This document shows positions 53,932 through 64,000 of a DNA stretch of 64,000 nucleotides, one piece after another. The notes below the pieces were generated by a model that had not been told where the DNA came from, did no database searches, and saw only the letters and a program-made list of their open reading frames with translations. Each line of letters opens with the position of its first letter. Positions within the stretch are counted from its first letter, which is position 1. This stretch comes from Shewanella sp. (GTDB taxonomy: Bacteria > Pseudomonadota > Gammaproteobacteria > Enterobacterales > Shewanellaceae): positions 1-64,000 of the forward strand of contig NZ_JABSSM010000021.1 in NCBI RefSeq assembly GCF_013214165.1, in the 5' to 3' direction. Position numbers and translations under genes: made by a program.

Positions 53932-54624
53932 CTATTTAGTCAGCGGGGATGCCATCTTATATCTAAAGAGTGCGCGGGATTTAAGTGGCTTATCCCCCAA
54001 ACAAGGTGCCAACATCAGGCGCATCAGGTATTTGGCTTGCCTTAGATGTGAAGCCTCTAACCTATGTTCATCCAATGCCAGTAACATCTCGCCGCTATAG
54101 TGGGATGTCTTGGGACCTAAGGCATTGACGAAGCCTTCGTCGGGTAATAAACGATAATAGTAATCTGCCTCTATGGGATCTTGAGAAAGATCGGTTCTGA
54201 GGGTCGGCATAAGCCCTAACTCTTTGAGCAGGCTTAATTCAAAATATCGTAACTGGCTCTCACAGAAACCTGCCGCCATGGCCATTAAGGTCTTGTGGTA
54301 GGTAAAGAATAGCGACTCGGCGCCATGATCGACGGCGATGCAGCGGACCAATAATTCATTGAGATAAAAACCGGCAAAACTGACGTCACCCGAGAGAGGA
54401 ATAGCCGGGCTCCCAGCCTCTACACTGTTCATATTTCTCAGCGAGGTACGGCCAGATAGCTGAAAAATCAGCGGTTGAAACGGTTGCAGTATGCTCTTTA
54501 TGGAAGTCTTGCCGCTACCCAGGCGAGCGACACAATCGACTCGTCCATGACCATCGACCAGCATATTGACTAACACACTGGAGTCTTTGAAGGGGCGTGT
54601 ATGGAGCACGTAGCCGCGCTCCAT
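53932..54624 (-). CDS. recO: DNA repair protein RecO
   Basis: A 230-residue protein that loads RecA with RecR in gap repair. The OB-fold N-terminus MERGYVLHTRPFKDSSVLVN and the segment LRYFELSLLKELGLMPTL are family features. It follows era by 162 bp and precedes pdxJ by 230 bp; the recO-pdxJ gap contains no gene. Confidence 0.95.
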   Translation of the reverse strand: MERGYVLHTRPFKDSSVLVNMLVDGHGRVDCVARLGSGKTSIKSILQPFQPLIFQLSGRTSLRNMNSVEAGSPAIPLSGDVSFAGFYLNELLVRCIAVDHGAESLFFTYHKTLMAMAAGFCESQLRYFELSLLKELGLMPTLRTDLSQDPIEADYYYRLLPDEGFVNALGPKTSHYSGEMLLALDEHRLEASHLRQAKYLMRLMLAPCLGDKPLKSRALFRYKMASPLTK

Positions 54625-54786
54625 TAATCTATACCTAAGTTGTTACTCACCACTAGCACTCCAACATAAACGACACTCGTTTAACTGTGATCATGATTCA
54701 GAACTCAACGTCTTATTTATAGATAAAATACAGCGAAGCTGCAGCAATTAAGCTGGCAGCTTCACGAACTGAAAGGGTCAGCTTTA

Positions 54787-55794
54787 TTAATCTTCGCCAT
54801 AGCCTAAGCTGCGAAGTGCACGCTCATCATCGGCCCAACCTGACTTGACCTTGACCCACATCTCGAGGAAAACCTTGTTATCGAACATGACTTCCATATC
54901 GACGCGAGCGGCAGAGCTGATCTTCTTCATACGATCGCCCTTGTTGCCTATGACCATACGCTTCTGGGTCTCGCGTTCAACCAGCACTAAGGCATTGATC
55001 TGATAGACACCATTTTCCATCATCTTAAACTGCTCGATCTCGACGGTACAATCATATGGCAGCTCGTCCCCTAAGAAACGCATCAGTTTTTCGCGAACAA
55101 TTTCTGACGCCATAAACTTCTGAGATCTGTCGGTAACATAGTCTTCCGGGAAAAAATGCGGCGCTTCGGGCAGAGAATCGATAGACATGTCTAAGATACG
55201 CTGCACATTGGTGCCCTTAGTCGCCGAGATAGGTAAGATCTCATCGAACGGAAACTTCTTCGATAACGCCTCAAGATAAGGGAATAGCTCCTCCTTATTT
55301 TTGATGTTATCGACCTTGTTTACCGCAAGTACCGTTTTACGACCGTCATCACGGCTCTGTAGTTTACGCAAAACCAGGTCGTCATCTTCGGTCCAGGTCA
55401 TGCCATCGACGACGAAGACAACCAAACTCACTTCGGCTAATGAGCTCGCTGCGGCGCGGTTCATCAAACGGTTGATGGCGCGTTTCTCTTCCATATGCAG
55501 ACCCGGCGTGTCGATAAACACGACTTGGCGCTCGGCTACAGTATGGATCCCCATGATGCGATGGCGGGTGGTCTGCGGCTTCTTCGAGGTGATACTGATC
55601 TTCTGACCCAGTAGCTTATTCAGCAGCGTCGATTTACCGACATTCGGGCGGCCAACAATGGCGACCATGCCACAATAGGTGACATCGTATTTCGCTGCGG
55701 ATGAAGGGTTATTCATCTGTGCTAACAGGTCGTCTAAGTTAGGCTCGTTACTTGAAGCCGCTTCATTGGCTGTTGGCGCTTTGTGCTTACTCAT
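54787..55794 (-). CDS. era: GTPase Era with extended N-terminus
   Basis: A 335-residue ribosome-assembly GTPase binding the 16S rRNA 3' end. G1 GRPNVGKST (48-56), G3 DTPG (95-98) and G4 NKVD (159-162) are intact, with a C-terminal KH domain (about 235-330; [20 protein letters not shown]). The first 36 residues ([18 protein letters not shown] onward) are an acidic, probably disordered extension beyond the E. coli start. The ATG overlaps the rnc stop as ATGA, so the extension is likely real. Confidence 0.97.
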   Translation of the reverse strand: MSKHKAPTANEAASSNEPNLDDLLAQMNNPSSAAKYDVTYCGMVAIVGRPNVGKSTLLNKLLGQKISITSKKPQTTRHRIMGIHTVAERQVVFIDTPGLHMEEKRAINRLMNRAAASSLAEVSLVVFVVDGMTWTEDDDLVLRKLQSRDDGRKTVLAVNKVDNIKNKEELFPYLEALSKKFPFDEILPISATKGTNVQRILDMSIDSLPEAPHFFPEDYVTDRSQKFMASEIVREKLMRFLGDELPYDCTVEIEQFKMMENGVYQINALVLVERETQKRMVIGNKGDRMKKISSAARVDMEVMFDNKVFLEMWVKVKSGWADDERALRSLGYGED

Positions 55795-56468
55795 TTTTTA
55801 ATTAACTCCAAAACCTGTGCAGCGGCAATCTGCTCAGCTTTTCTGCGGGAACTTGCAACCCCAACAAGGGGTTTCTTCAACTCTTCTACATGGCACTCGA
55901 CCGTAAAGGTCTGTGCATGGGCCTCACCTTTGATGTCAGTCACCTTGTAAACTGGCAGAGGCTTCTTAAAACCTTGCAACAACTCTTGTAGCAAGGTCTT
56001 GGGATCTTTCTGATTGATTGGCTCTATGATTGCCAAGCGAGACTCATACCAGCTCAGGACTCTAGCTCGGCAAGTCTCCAAATCGGCATCGAGATAGATT
56101 GCGCCTATGATGGCCTCTACCCCATCGGCAATGATCGACTCACGTCTGAAACCACCGCTTTTCAATTCACCCGGGCCTAACTTGAGATAATCTCCGAGTT
56201 TGAACTCGAAACCAATTTCCGCCAGCATCTTGCCGCACACTAAGGTGGCTCGCATGCGACTAAGGTCACCTTCGGTCACCTTGGGAAATTGGTGATATAG
56301 GGCATCTGATATAATAATAGACAAGATCGAATCACCCAGAAACTCCAGGCGTTCATTATGCTTGCTAGAGGCACTTCTATGGGTCAGAGCCTGATCCAGA
56401 TGCGCTTGTTGGTTAAATTGGTAGCCTAACGTGCGGCACAGACGCGGGATATTTTTAATCGGTTCCAT
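55791..56468 (-). CDS. rnc: Ribonuclease III
   Basis: A 225-residue double-strand RNase from ATG 56468, which follows the lepB stop by one base; a GTG at 56483 would overlap lepB. The signature [13 protein letters not shown] (about 38-50) carries the catalytic acidic residues, followed by a double-stranded-RNA-binding domain (about 155-222). Processes rRNA and mRNA. Translationally linked to era by ATGA. Confidence 0.96.
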   Translation of the reverse strand: MEPIKNIPRLCRTLGYQFNQQAHLDQALTHRSASSKHNERLEFLGDSILSIIISDALYHQFPKVTEGDLSRMRATLVCGKMLAEIGFEFKLGDYLKLGPGELKSGGFRRESIIADGVEAIIGAIYLDADLETCRARVLSWYESRLAIIEPINQKDPKTLLQELLQGFKKPLPVYKVTDIKGEAHAQTFTVECHVEELKKPLVGVASSRRKAEQIAAAQVLELIKK

Positions 56469-56469
56469 C

Positions 56470-57387
56470 TTAAGTAATTCCACCTACGCGGTTGAAACGG
56501 ACACCCGTTGGGATCCATGTCGGTAATAAGTCGGCCTTAGTCCTGTCAAACTCGAAGCTTATCCAGATTGCTACGGCTTTACCGACCAGGTTCTCTTCGG
56601 GAACGAAGCCCCAGAAGCGGCTGTCGGTACTGTTATCTCGGTTGTCACCCATCATGAAATAATGACCTTCAGGCACAATAAACTCACCCACAGGTAACTT
56701 ACCTTCACGGTAATAATAGCCGATAGGATCCGGGCGCTGAGGGTTGATCAAGATGTCATGGCTCACTTCACCTAGTTTCTCGGTGTAACGAGTCAGTGGG
56801 ACACCATTTTGTGAGTATTCACCTTGGTTTACCCCGACGCGAGCCACAGGCTTAAGCTCTGGGCAAGTCTTCTCGCCCTCGACGCATGCAGGCTGTAGAT
56901 AGAGTTGCTTGTTTCGATAGACTATCCTGTCACCAGGCAAACCAACAACACGTTTGATGTAGTCGATGCGTGGGTCTTCCGGATACTTAAACACGGCCGA
57001 ATCGCCTCGTTCAGGCTTGCCTGTTTCGACTAACTGGCTGCGCCAGACTGGATCTTTCAAGCCATAGCTAAACTTTTCTACCAGGATGAAATCACCCACC
57101 AACAAGGTTGGCATCATGGACCCCGATGGGATCTGAAAAGGCTCATAGATAAATGAGCGTAAAATGAGGACGAATGCGATCACCGGGAAAATAGAGCGAG
57201 ACGTTTCGACAAACGCCGACTCACGGGTGATTTTTTCGGCATTTTCCTCACTAATATCCGCGTCGACGGCTTGGGCCATAGCGAGTTTCTCTCGACGCTT
57301 AGGTGCGAGAAACAAGGCATCGGCCATCCACACTAAGCCGCTACACAAGGTGACCAACACCAAGATGAGGGAAAAATTAGCTGCCAT
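56470..57387 (-). CDS. lepB: Signal peptidase I
   Basis: A 305-residue inner membrane protease. Two N-terminal hydrophobic segments (about 4-25 and 68-85), catalytic Ser in [16 protein letters not shown] and Lys in [13 protein letters not shown], and [17 protein letters not shown] near the end (box E). Cleaves signal peptides of exported proteins. It sits between lepA and rnc as in E. coli. Confidence 0.97.
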   Translation of the reverse strand: MAANFSLILVLVTLCSGLVWMADALFLAPKRREKLAMAQAVDADISEENAEKITRESAFVETSRSIFPVIAFVLILRSFIYEPFQIPSGSMMPTLLVGDFILVEKFSYGLKDPVWRSQLVETGKPERGDSAVFKYPEDPRIDYIKRVVGLPGDRIVYRNKQLYLQPACVEGEKTCPELKPVARVGVNQGEYSQNGVPLTRYTEKLGEVSHDILINPQRPDPIGYYYREGKLPVGEFIVPEGHYFMMGDNRDNSTDSRFWGFVPEENLVGKAVAIWISFEFDRTKADLLPTWIPTGVRFNRVGGIT

Positions 57388-57489
57388 ACTTTATGAACTC
57401 CTGCTTGCAAACAAAAATACTGTTATCACTGCGCGTCTAATCTGACTCGTCAACTGTGATGTATAGGTCAGTTATACGTGAGTAACGAA

Positions 57490-57510
57490 AGCGCCGCAAA
57501 CTGCGGCGCT
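57490..57510. terminator. GC-rich hairpin after lepA
   Basis: AGCGCCGC and GCGGCGCT pair around AAACT, 34 bp after lepA. The T tract on the minus strand is short (TTTCGTT), so it may be a weak terminator or an mRNA-stability hairpin before lepB. Confidence 0.5.
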
Positions 57511-57543
57511 AGATATTGCTCACGATTAACAATTCTTAACGGT

Positions 57544-59334
57544 TTAGTCGTTGAGCTTAAGCACAGCCAGGAAGGCTTCCTGTGGCACTTCAACATTGCC
57601 CACCTGCTTCATGCGCTTCTTACCCTCTTTCTGCTTCTGCAGCAGCTTCTTCTTACGGGAGACATCGCCGCCATAACACTTGGCGGTCACATCTTTACGC
57701 ATGGCCTTGATCGAAGAGCGAGCGATGACTTGTGTTCCCACAGCGGCCTGAATAGCGATGTCGAACATCTGTCTTGGAATCAGCTCTTTCATCTTATTCA
57801 CCAGGGCCAGACCCTTTTGACGAATGAGCCCCTTATGGATGATCATAGCCAAGGCATCGACTCTGTCGCCATTGATGAGGATGTCGAGACGCACCATATC
57901 GGCTGGCTCGAAGCGGGAGAAGTTATACTCCAGAGACGCATAGCCACGACTGGTGGATTTAAGACGGTCGAAGAAGTCCATCACCACTTCAGCCATCGGC
58001 ATGTCATAGGTGATCGCGACCTGATTGCCGTGATAGACCATATTGGTCTGCATGCCACGCTTCTCGACACACAAGGTGATGACGTTACCCAGATACTCTT
58101 TCGGTACCAAAATATTGGTCTCGACGATGGGCTCTCGCATCTCGGTAATATTATTGATTGCCGGCAGATCAGATGGATTATCGACATAGATGGTCTCGCC
58201 ATCTGTCTTGATGATTTCATACACTACGGTTGGCGCCGTGGTGATCAGATCCAGATTGTACTCACGCTCCAAACGCTCCTGAATGATCTCCATGTGTAGC
58301 AGGCCTAAGAAGCCTATCCGGAAACCAAAACCCAGTGCCGATGAGGTCTCAGGTTCGAAGAACAAGGATGCATCGTTGAGGCTAAGCTTGTTTAGCGCAT
58401 CACGGAAACTCTCATAATCGTCGGTAGAGATAGGGAAAACACCGGCATAAACCTGAGGCTTAACCTTCTTAAAACCGCTTAAGGGCTCGGTGGCGCCATT
58501 TTTAGCATGGGTTAAGGTATCACCTACGGGCGCGCCGTGGATCTCCTTTATGCCAGCGATAACATAGCCCACTTCACCGGTTCTAATTGCTGTGGTATCG
58601 GTCTGCTTAGGAGTAAAGATACCCACTCTATCGGCAGTGTGATTCACCCCGGTAGACATGACCTTAAATTTGTCACCCTTCTTGAGCACACCATGCTTGA
58701 CTCGAACCAGGGAGACAACACCCAGATAGCTATCGAACCAGGAATCTATGATCAAGGCCTGCAATGGCCCCGCTTCATTTCCTTCAGGTGGAGGAACTTG
58801 CGCTACTATGACTTCGAGTACGTCCTCGATACCGATACCTGTCTTAGCCGAACAGCGGACCGCATCGGCCGCTTCGATGCCGACTATGTCTTCGATCTCT
58901 TCGGCAACACGATCAGGATCGGCCTGAGGTAGATCGATCTTGTTTAGAACCGGTACCACCTCCATGTCCATCTCGAGCGCAGTGTAACAGTTAGCCAGCG
59001 TCTGGGCCTCTACACCTTGTCCAGCATCTACGACCAGCAAGGCACCTTCACAGGCCGCCAGAGAGCGGGAGACTTCATAGGAGAAATCCACGTGACCTGG
59101 GGTATCGATGAAGTTTAACTGATAGGTTTCACCGTCTTTGGCCGTGTAGTTTAGCGTAACACTCTGAGCCTTGATGGTAATACCACGCTCGCGCTCAATA
59201 TCCATTGTGTCCAATACTTGGGACGCCATCTCACGATCTGAAAGACCACCGCAAAACTGAATTAAGCGGTCTGAGAGTGTTGATTTGCCATGATCGATAT
59301 GGGCAATAATCGAAAAGTTTCTAATGTGCTTCAT
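57544..59334 (-). CDS. lepA: Elongation factor 4 (LepA)
   Basis: A 596-residue translational GTPase from ATG 59334, giving the family start [19 protein letters not shown]; a TTG at 59355 is in frame but less likely. [22 protein letters not shown] and the LepA-specific C-terminal domain (ending [17 protein letters not shown]) are intact. It acts on ribosomes in back-translocation or assembly. It follows rseC by 150 bp. Confidence 0.97.
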   Translation of the reverse strand: MKHIRNFSIIAHIDHGKSTLSDRLIQFCGGLSDREMASQVLDTMDIERERGITIKAQSVTLNYTAKDGETYQLNFIDTPGHVDFSYEVSRSLAACEGALLVVDAGQGVEAQTLANCYTALEMDMEVVPVLNKIDLPQADPDRVAEEIEDIVGIEAADAVRCSAKTGIGIEDVLEVIVAQVPPPEGNEAGPLQALIIDSWFDSYLGVVSLVRVKHGVLKKGDKFKVMSTGVNHTADRVGIFTPKQTDTTAIRTGEVGYVIAGIKEIHGAPVGDTLTHAKNGATEPLSGFKKVKPQVYAGVFPISTDDYESFRDALNKLSLNDASLFFEPETSSALGFGFRIGFLGLLHMEIIQERLEREYNLDLITTAPTVVYEIIKTDGETIYVDNPSDLPAINNITEMREPIVETNILVPKEYLGNVITLCVEKRGMQTNMVYHGNQVAITYDMPMAEVVMDFFDRLKSTSRGYASLEYNFSRFEPADMVRLDILINGDRVDALAMIIHKGLIRQKGLALVNKMKELIPRQMFDIAIQAAVGTQVIARSSIKAMRKDVTAKCYGGDVSRKKKLLQKQKEGKKRMKQVGNVEVPQEAFLAVLKLND

Positions 59335-59484
59335 GATGCGAAATGACTGACTCAAAGTTGGAATTATCTAAAAGTGCGGAATTGTACCCGATCGGCTCCC
59401 CAATACCAATCTAAACCGCTCTTCATCGTCATCAAGACAATGAAAAACAGGGAGAGTAAACCGAATACCCGTGAATAAAAAATA

Positions 59485-59940
59485 TTAAAGAGATTGGCCT
59501 AAATGGGCAAGGATAACGGGTTGACTCGTATGCTCCATCTTCTTTGCCTCTCTTCTGGCATATAGCCAAGCTAGGAAGGCGCCCATGAGTGCTACTGGGA
59601 TCACTTGCAGATCGCTGACTTCGACCTGCAATTGAGACAAGACAAGCGTCGCTAAGCCGGCACCCACAAAGAGCCCAAGTAAGGGAAGCAAGTAGATAAG
59701 AGCCGCCGCCTTAAGAATCACACTTTCGGGCAAACCGAGTCTGAGAAGTTGCCCCGGCTCATATTGATTGTCAGACGGGATAGAGAATACTTGCACCTTA
59801 GGGGAGAAGGCCGACGCCACGGCTGAGGTGCCACAAGACTCACTGTTATCACAATGACTACAGGCATTTTTAACCTGAACCTCTACGGTTACCCAGCCCT
59901 TATCATCACACTTTATGACTTTCGCCATCTCTTCCATCAT
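59485..59940 (-). CDS. rseC: RseC/MucC family positive regulator of sigma E activity
   Basis: A 151-residue protein. A Cys-rich N-terminus (CSHCDNSESCGTSAV, four Cys for an Fe-S cluster) is followed by two hydrophobic helices (about 88-108 and 113-130). In E. coli RseC modulates SoxR reduction and sigma E activity. Third gene after rpoE-rseA-rseB. Confidence 0.93.
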   Translation of the reverse strand: MMEEMAKVIKCDDKGWVTVEVQVKNACSHCDNSESCGTSAVASAFSPKVQVFSIPSDNQYEPGQLLRLGLPESVILKAAALIYLLPLLGLFVGAGLATLVLSQLQVEVSDLQVIPVALMGAFLAWLYARREAKKMEHTSQPVILAHLGQSL

Positions 59941-59992
59941 AGAAGAATACCCTTAACAAAATAAAATAAATAGCCATGCCGCTCGAGCATCA

Positions 59993-60925
59993 TTATCGAA
60001 TACTGATGCTCTTAGCGACGCGAGTTAAGGTTTCAGTCGGAACCTTACCAACCGCCACGACTTCGAAATTACCGACGACTTCCGTCGCCAAAGATAGGCC
60101 ATTTCTAGTCACTAACTCTTCGGGCATCTTAGTATCCCCAACTCGAGCGACATAAACAGAGATGTTAGCCATGCCATCACTGAGCGCGATATACTCTACC
60201 GCCTCATGACTCCCCATGAGTCTATGACTGTCTTTAACTAAGATTTCAAAACCTTCAGGTAACCAGTTAAATGTCCAGTTATCACCGGCATCTCTTTTAG
60301 ACTGGGAGGCTACTGCGGGCCACTCCTGTTTATAAGCTTCAGATAAAATAGCCGGAGGCGCATCTAATACCAGCAGCTCGACCACTAAGATCTGCTCGAG
60401 TAACTGCTTATCTTGAGTCAACATGTCATAGCGTAGTGGGAGGTAAGACTCCATATCTAGCCAGACTTGATAACCGTAGCGAAAATCATCGTTAGGAATG
60501 ATACGCACCAACTGGCTAGGGCGGCCCGCTAAACGACTACGACCACCCAAGACGAATTGATAGCCAGATTCCAGTTTAGAGATATCGGCGGCGAATGCTG
60601 GGGGAAGTATCCCCTGAATGCGATTGGCCCGTACACTATAAGCAGGTTGATCATGCTCGATAAACGTCACCGTATTGCCGAGTCTTACCGCGTTTTTTGG
60701 CGGGCCATTGAGGTGTTCCAGAAAGGCAACTTCTTGATCTTCAATCTTGCCATGAATATAGACTAAAGGACGAATGTGATCCGCCTGTAGCTGGATCAGA
60801 GACATCTTGAATTCTTGCTCCCGCAAGGCCTGGCTCATATTTTCAAGCCAAGCCTTAGCGGACAGTTCTTCCTGCGCCATCACAGGAAAATTAAAAACTA
60901 ACAGGGCCAACAGGATAAGACGCAA
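59993..60925 (-). CDS. rseB: Sigma E regulator RseB
   Basis: A 310-residue periplasmic protein that protects RseA from cleavage and senses lipoprotein or LPS stress. A signal peptide ends at PVMA, followed by the MucB/RseB N-terminal lipid-binding domain and C-terminal domain. The start is a TTG at 60925 with AAGGAG five bases upstream, giving MRLILLALLVFNF. Follows rseA by 31 bp. Confidence 0.92.
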   Translation of the reverse strand: MRLILLALLVFNFPVMAQEELSAKAWLENMSQALREQEFKMSLIQLQADHIRPLVYIHGKIEDQEVAFLEHLNGPPKNAVRLGNTVTFIEHDQPAYSVRANRIQGILPPAFAADISKLESGYQFVLGGRSRLAGRPSQLVRIIPNDDFRYGYQVWLDMESYLPLRYDMLTQDKQLLEQILVVELLVLDAPPAILSEAYKQEWPAVASQSKRDAGDNWTFNWLPEGFEILVKDSHRLMGSHEAVEYIALSDGMANISVYVARVGDTKMPEELVTRNGLSLATEVVGNFEVVAVGKVPTETLTRVAKSISIR

Positions 60926-60956
60926 GCTAACTCCTTAACGTATATAGCTTAGAACA

Positions 60957-61568
60957 CTATTGATCCGCAGAACTCGAATCAAGTTTGTTATTGTCATCTA
61001 TTTCGGTGCCATTATTCAATCTTTGTTGCAACATATGATCTTGTATATAGGCATTGATGCGTTGACGTTGCTCCATCACCTGAACGTTAGTGAAGCTTTG
61101 ACTCGCTTGTATCGGCCCAGTCTGTAGGCTCACAGGAGTCACACTACCCACCAATGGACGGGTATTAAGCACAGGTAACGGCGATGCATCGATGGCGCTC
61201 TGCTGACTGTAATTTTGTACTCCGATGACTGCGAATAAGGCCACACTTGCCGCGATGGCATATTGACCGAACTGCTTAAACATAGGGATCACATTCGCGG
61301 ATCCGCCTATGGCATCTGCTGGTTTTTTACTATCGACGCGCCGCACCGGCGCCATAATTGTTGGCTCTTTATCGATAGCATCTGCAATACTGGCACTGAG
61401 GTCTAAGTTAATTGACTTAGGCAGCTCACCACGTATGGCATCGCCTATCATATGATAATCACGCCACTGCTGATGCGAACCCTCATCGGCTGCCAATTCA
61501 GCCAATGCATGCTCGTCGGTTTCACCATCGACGGCAGCGGATACCCATTCCTGACCTAATTTATCCAT
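60957..61568 (-). CDS. rseA: Anti-sigma E factor RseA
   Basis: A 203-residue single-pass inner membrane protein. The N-terminal cytoplasmic anti-sigma domain (LGQEWVSAAVDGETDEHALA, YHMIGDAIRGELP) binds RpoE, a transmembrane segment lies near residues 102-120 (YAIAASVALFAVIGVQ), and the C-terminal part is periplasmic, Gln-rich. It is degraded by DegS and RseP on envelope stress. Confidence 0.93.
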   Translation of the reverse strand: MDKLGQEWVSAAVDGETDEHALAELAADEGSHQQWRDYHMIGDAIRGELPKSINLDLSASIADAIDKEPTIMAPVRRVDSKKPADAIGGSANVIPMFKQFGQYAIAASVALFAVIGVQNYSQQSAIDASPLPVLNTRPLVGSVTPVSLQTGPIQASQSFTNVQVMEQRQRINAYIQDHMLQQRLNNGTEIDDNNKLDSSSADQ

Positions 61569-61618
61569 TTATCACCTGTATTGGTACTCATATGAATACC
61601 TGTATTAGTAAAAGGCTA

Positions 61619-62197
61619 CTATTCTTCCAGCAAAGGCTGAAGTTTCTTATCGATCGCTTCCCGGGCCCTGAAGATACGAGATCTTACCGTGCCTACGGGG
61701 CAATCCATAACACTCGCTATCTCCTCGTAGCTCATACCATCGAGCTCTCGTAATGAGATAGCCATTTTTAATTCTTCTGGTAATGAATCTAGCGCATCGA
61801 AAACCACTTTTTGAATATCGTCGGCCATTAACAAACGTTCGGGAGAAGCAAACTCCTTTAACGCATCGCTGCCATCGTAATATTCGGCTTCCTCTACATC
61901 GACATCATTTGCAGGAGCGCGTCGCCCCTGAGCAACCAGATGATTCTTGGCGGTGTTTACCGCAATTCGGTACAACCAGGTATAAAATGCACTCTCACCG
62001 CGAAAGTTTGGTAACGCTCGATAAGCTTTAATAAACGCTTCCTGAGCGACATCGGCGACGTCGGCCTGATTTCGTACATAACGTGAAATCAGGTTCATTA
62101 CCTTGTTCTGATACTTGAGCACCAAGAGATTAAATGCATTTTTATCACCCTGCTGAACACGCTCAACTAGTTGTTGATCACTTATTTGTCCACTCAT
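61619..62197 (-). CDS. rpoE: RNA polymerase sigma E factor
   Basis: A 192-residue ECF sigma factor. Region 2 contains NFRGESAFYTWLYRIAVNTA (about 68-88), and region 4 GMSYEEIASVMDCPVGTVRS (about 153-172) is the -35-binding helix-turn-helix. First gene of rpoE-rseABC; a sigma E-type promoter lies upstream at 62262-62289. Confidence 0.97.
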   Translation of the reverse strand: MSGQISDQQLVERVQQGDKNAFNLLVLKYQNKVMNLISRYVRNQADVADVAQEAFIKAYRALPNFRGESAFYTWLYRIAVNTAKNHLVAQGRRAPANDVDVEEAEYYDGSDALKEFASPERLLMADDIQKVVFDALDSLPEELKMAISLRELDGMSYEEIASVMDCPVGTVRSRIFRAREAIDKKLQPLLEE

Positions 62198-62261
62198 TCG
62201 AGCCGACTACTCCTAAATCTAAAATGCTGATTTTTCAGTCGCTCGAATCATATGCACATAT

Positions 62262-62289
62262 GTAGACTAACGAACTTCGAAAAAGTTCT
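62262..62289 (-). promoter_or_regulatory. Candidate sigma E promoter of rpoE
   Basis: On the minus strand GAACTT (62289-62284), 17 bases, then TCTAC (62266-62262). This fits the sigma E consensus GAACTT-N16/17-TCTGA and would give autoregulation as in E. coli. Confidence 0.6.
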
Positions 62290-62397
62290 AAAAAAATAGC
62301 ATCGAAATGAATTTATTTTCTGTTAACTAACAATCTATCCAAAAAAGCTCGCTTGGTTTACCATAGCTAAACCTCACAGAACATACCATGATACCTG

Positions 62398-64000
62398 ATG
62401 AAACAAGTAGTTGAACACCAATCTGACGTTTTGGTTATCGGTAGCGGCGCTGCTGGTTTAACATTAGCACTGCATCTTGCTGAAAAGTCTAAAGTTATTT
62501 TACTCTCAAAAGGTCCACTGAGTGAAGGTTCGACCTACTATGCTCAGGGCGGCATAGCGTCAGTCTTCGATAAAGATGACACCATAGAGTCCCATGTGGC
62601 CGATACCTTGGTCGCGGGGGCCGGACTTTGCGATGAAGCCGTCGTTAAATTTACCGCCGAAAACGCCAAGGGCGCGATGGAGTGGTTAATCGAGTGCGGG
62701 GTGGCTTTCGATAAAGAAGAAACCAGTGACGGTGATAGCGCGAATGCTCCCTATCACTTAACCCGAGAAGGCGGACACAGCCACAGACGCATACTGCATG
62801 CGGCCGATGCCACGGGTAAAGAGGTCCAGGTCACGCTACAGGACAGAGCCAGATCCCATCCCAATATCCAGGTATTAGAACGTTACAACGCCATCGACCT
62901 CATCACGTCCCGCAAATTAAATTTATCGGGAAACCGAGTCTTAGGGGCCTATGTTTGGAATAGGGATGTCGAGCAAGTTGAGACCGTCAAGGCTAGATTT
63001 GTCGCCCTGGCAACCGGTGGAAGTTCTAAAGTTTATCAATACACCTCCAATCCTGACATAGCTTCGGGTGACGGTATTGCCATGGCCTGGCGCTCCGGTT
63101 GTCGGGTCGCCAACATGGAGTTCAATCAATTTCACCCAACTTGTCTCTATCATGCCGATGCCAGAAATTTTCTCCTCACCGAGGCATTGCGCGGTGAGGG
63201 CGCCTATCTTAGACGCCCCGATGGCACTCGTTTCATGCCTGAATTTGACGAGCGTGCCGAGCTGGCACCCAGAGACATAGTCGCACGAGCCATAGATTTC
63301 GAGATGAAGAGGCTAGGATCGGATTGCGTGTATTTAGATATTACCCATAAGCCAGCAGAGTTTGTCATTAAGCATTTTCCGACGATCCATAAGCGTTGCT
63401 TAGAATATGGTATCGATATCACCACAGACCCTATACCTGTGGTTCCGGCCGCCCACTATACCTGTGGTGGCGTGATGACAGACCTTCACGGACAGACAGA
63501 TCTCAACGGCTTATATGCCATCGGCGAAGTCGCATATACGGGTCTGCACGGTGCCAATCGACTCGCCAGTAACTCCTTGCTCGAGTGTTTAGTCTTCGCC
63601 AGGGCCGCCGGTGAAGATATCGAAGGGCAACTGCATAAAATCCCTATGCCGGGCATATTACCTGCATGGGATGAAAGTAAGGTAGCGAACTCGGATGAGG
63701 AAGTTGTCATCGCCCACAACTGGCATGAACTGCGTCTATTCATGTGGGATTACGTCGGCATCGTTCGCTCAGACAAACGTCTGGAGAGAGCCCGCCGTCG
63801 ATGCGACATGCTACAGCAAGAGATCCAGGAATATTACAGCAACTTCAGAGTGAGTAATAATCTACTGGAACTGAGAAACCTAGTGCAGGTCGCTGAGCTT
63901 ATCATCCGCTGCGCCATGGAGAGAAAAGAGAGTATCGGCCTACATTACAACATAGATCATCCTGAATCTTCGGCTAATCCCACTCCAACCATACTTCAGC
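62398..64000 (+). CDS. nadB: L-aspartate oxidase (cut by the window end)
   Basis: Flavoprotein oxidising L-aspartate to iminoaspartate, the first step to NAD. Frame open from ATG 62398 to the window edge, 534 codons of about 540 expected. The FAD motif [44 protein letters not shown]-like [13 protein letters not shown], and [20 protein letters not shown] are intact. The ribosome binding site is weak. It is divergent from rpoE, as in E. coli and other gammaproteobacteria. Confidence 0.96.
   Translation, partial: MKQVVEHQSDVLVIGSGAAGLTLALHLAEKSKVILLSKGPLSEGSTYYAQGGIASVFDKDDTIESHVADTLVAGAGLCDEAVVKFTAENAKGAMEWLIECGVAFDKEETSDGDSANAPYHLTREGGHSHRRILHAADATGKEVQVTLQDRARSHPNIQVLERYNAIDLITSRKLNLSGNRVLGAYVWNRDVEQVETVKARFVALATGGSSKVYQYTSNPDIASGDGIAMAWRSGCRVANMEFNQFHPTCLYHADARNFLLTEALRGEGAYLRRPDGTRFMPEFDERAELAPRDIVARAIDFEMKRLGSDCVYLDITHKPAEFVIKHFPTIHKRCLEYGIDITTDPIPVVPAAHYTCGGVMTDLHGQTDLNGLYAIGEVAYTGLHGANRLASNSLLECLVFARAAGEDIEGQLHKIPMPGILPAWDESKVANSDEEVVIAHNWHELRLFMWDYVGIVRSDKRLERARRRCDMLQQEIQEYYSNFRVSNNLLELRNLVQVAELIIRCAMERKESIGLHYNIDHPESSANPTPTILQ

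Noticed and set aside
57478-58299. Long frame opposite lepA
   Set aside because: Antisense to a certain gene with no independent support.
1-64000. CRISPR arrays, rRNA or tRNA genes
   Set aside because: No regularly spaced repeats and no tRNA or rRNA pattern were recognised by reading; no search program was run.

Overview
The window looks like chromosomal DNA of a marine gammaproteobacterium, most likely Shewanella. The basis is protein-level recognition (thrABC with a Thr/Ile leader, aroF-tyrA next to hcp-hcr, rpoE-rseABC-lepA-lepB-rnc-era-recO-pdxJ-acpS divergent from nadB, cytochrome c' with a b561 partner, phosphoketolase near tal-pgi). No database was searched, so the genus is inferred.

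Layout. 1-6356 is accessory: a REP-associated tyrosine transposase with a masked ribosome binding site, a small repeat-rich lipoprotein, a TetR/HPP-family pair with two operators, two tandem duplications at the 3' ends of small lipoprotein genes, an integron attC-like site between two small genes, and a cluster of structured repeats. 6357-16252 is metabolic: yaaA, an alanine/glycine:sodium symporter, phosphoketolase, an OmpA-like porin, tal-pgi, and a DUF3545 gene. 16443-20405 is a signalling unit (hybrid histidine kinase, response regulator, hemerythrin protein). 20774-26332 holds a DUF4156 lipoprotein and the thr operon with leader peptide and attenuator. 26882-30477 carries slyD, trpR, cytochrome c', cytochrome b561 and raiA. 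31581-33719 is pheL-pheA, whose protein has an extra degenerate DAHP-synthase-like domain. 33808-39659 holds a small membrane protein, hcp-hcr and aroF-tyrA. 40155-46350 holds rpsP-rimM-trmD-rplS, ffh, ypjD and a CorC/CNNM-type gene. 46526-51524 holds an Mpo1-like protein, a CoA-transferase, a GNAT remnant and dsdA-dsdC. 51525-52472 is a second repeat island. 52473-62197 is the rpoE-to-acpS gene run on the minus strand, and 62398 to the right edge is nadB, cut by the window end.

Functional links. Three aromatic amino acid branches are here (aroF, tyrA, pheA), with trpR; thr and phe control is by leader-peptide attenuation visible in sequence. Phosphoketolase, transaldolase and glucose-6-phosphate isomerase form a sugar-phosphate group. 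The envelope-stress sigma factor and its regulators precede the translation and secretion genes lepA and lepB.

Most unusual. (1) A roughly 200-350 bp interspersed element present in three full copies whose outer 7-bp stem has three different sequences that are each perfectly self-complementary, so the folded structure rather than the sequence is conserved. (2) PheA with a C-terminal DAHP-synthase-like domain lacking the metal and substrate residues. (3) An 80-bp duplication that created a 27-codon ORF between thrA and thrB with ATGA overlaps at both ends. (4) The attC-like site without an integrase in the window.
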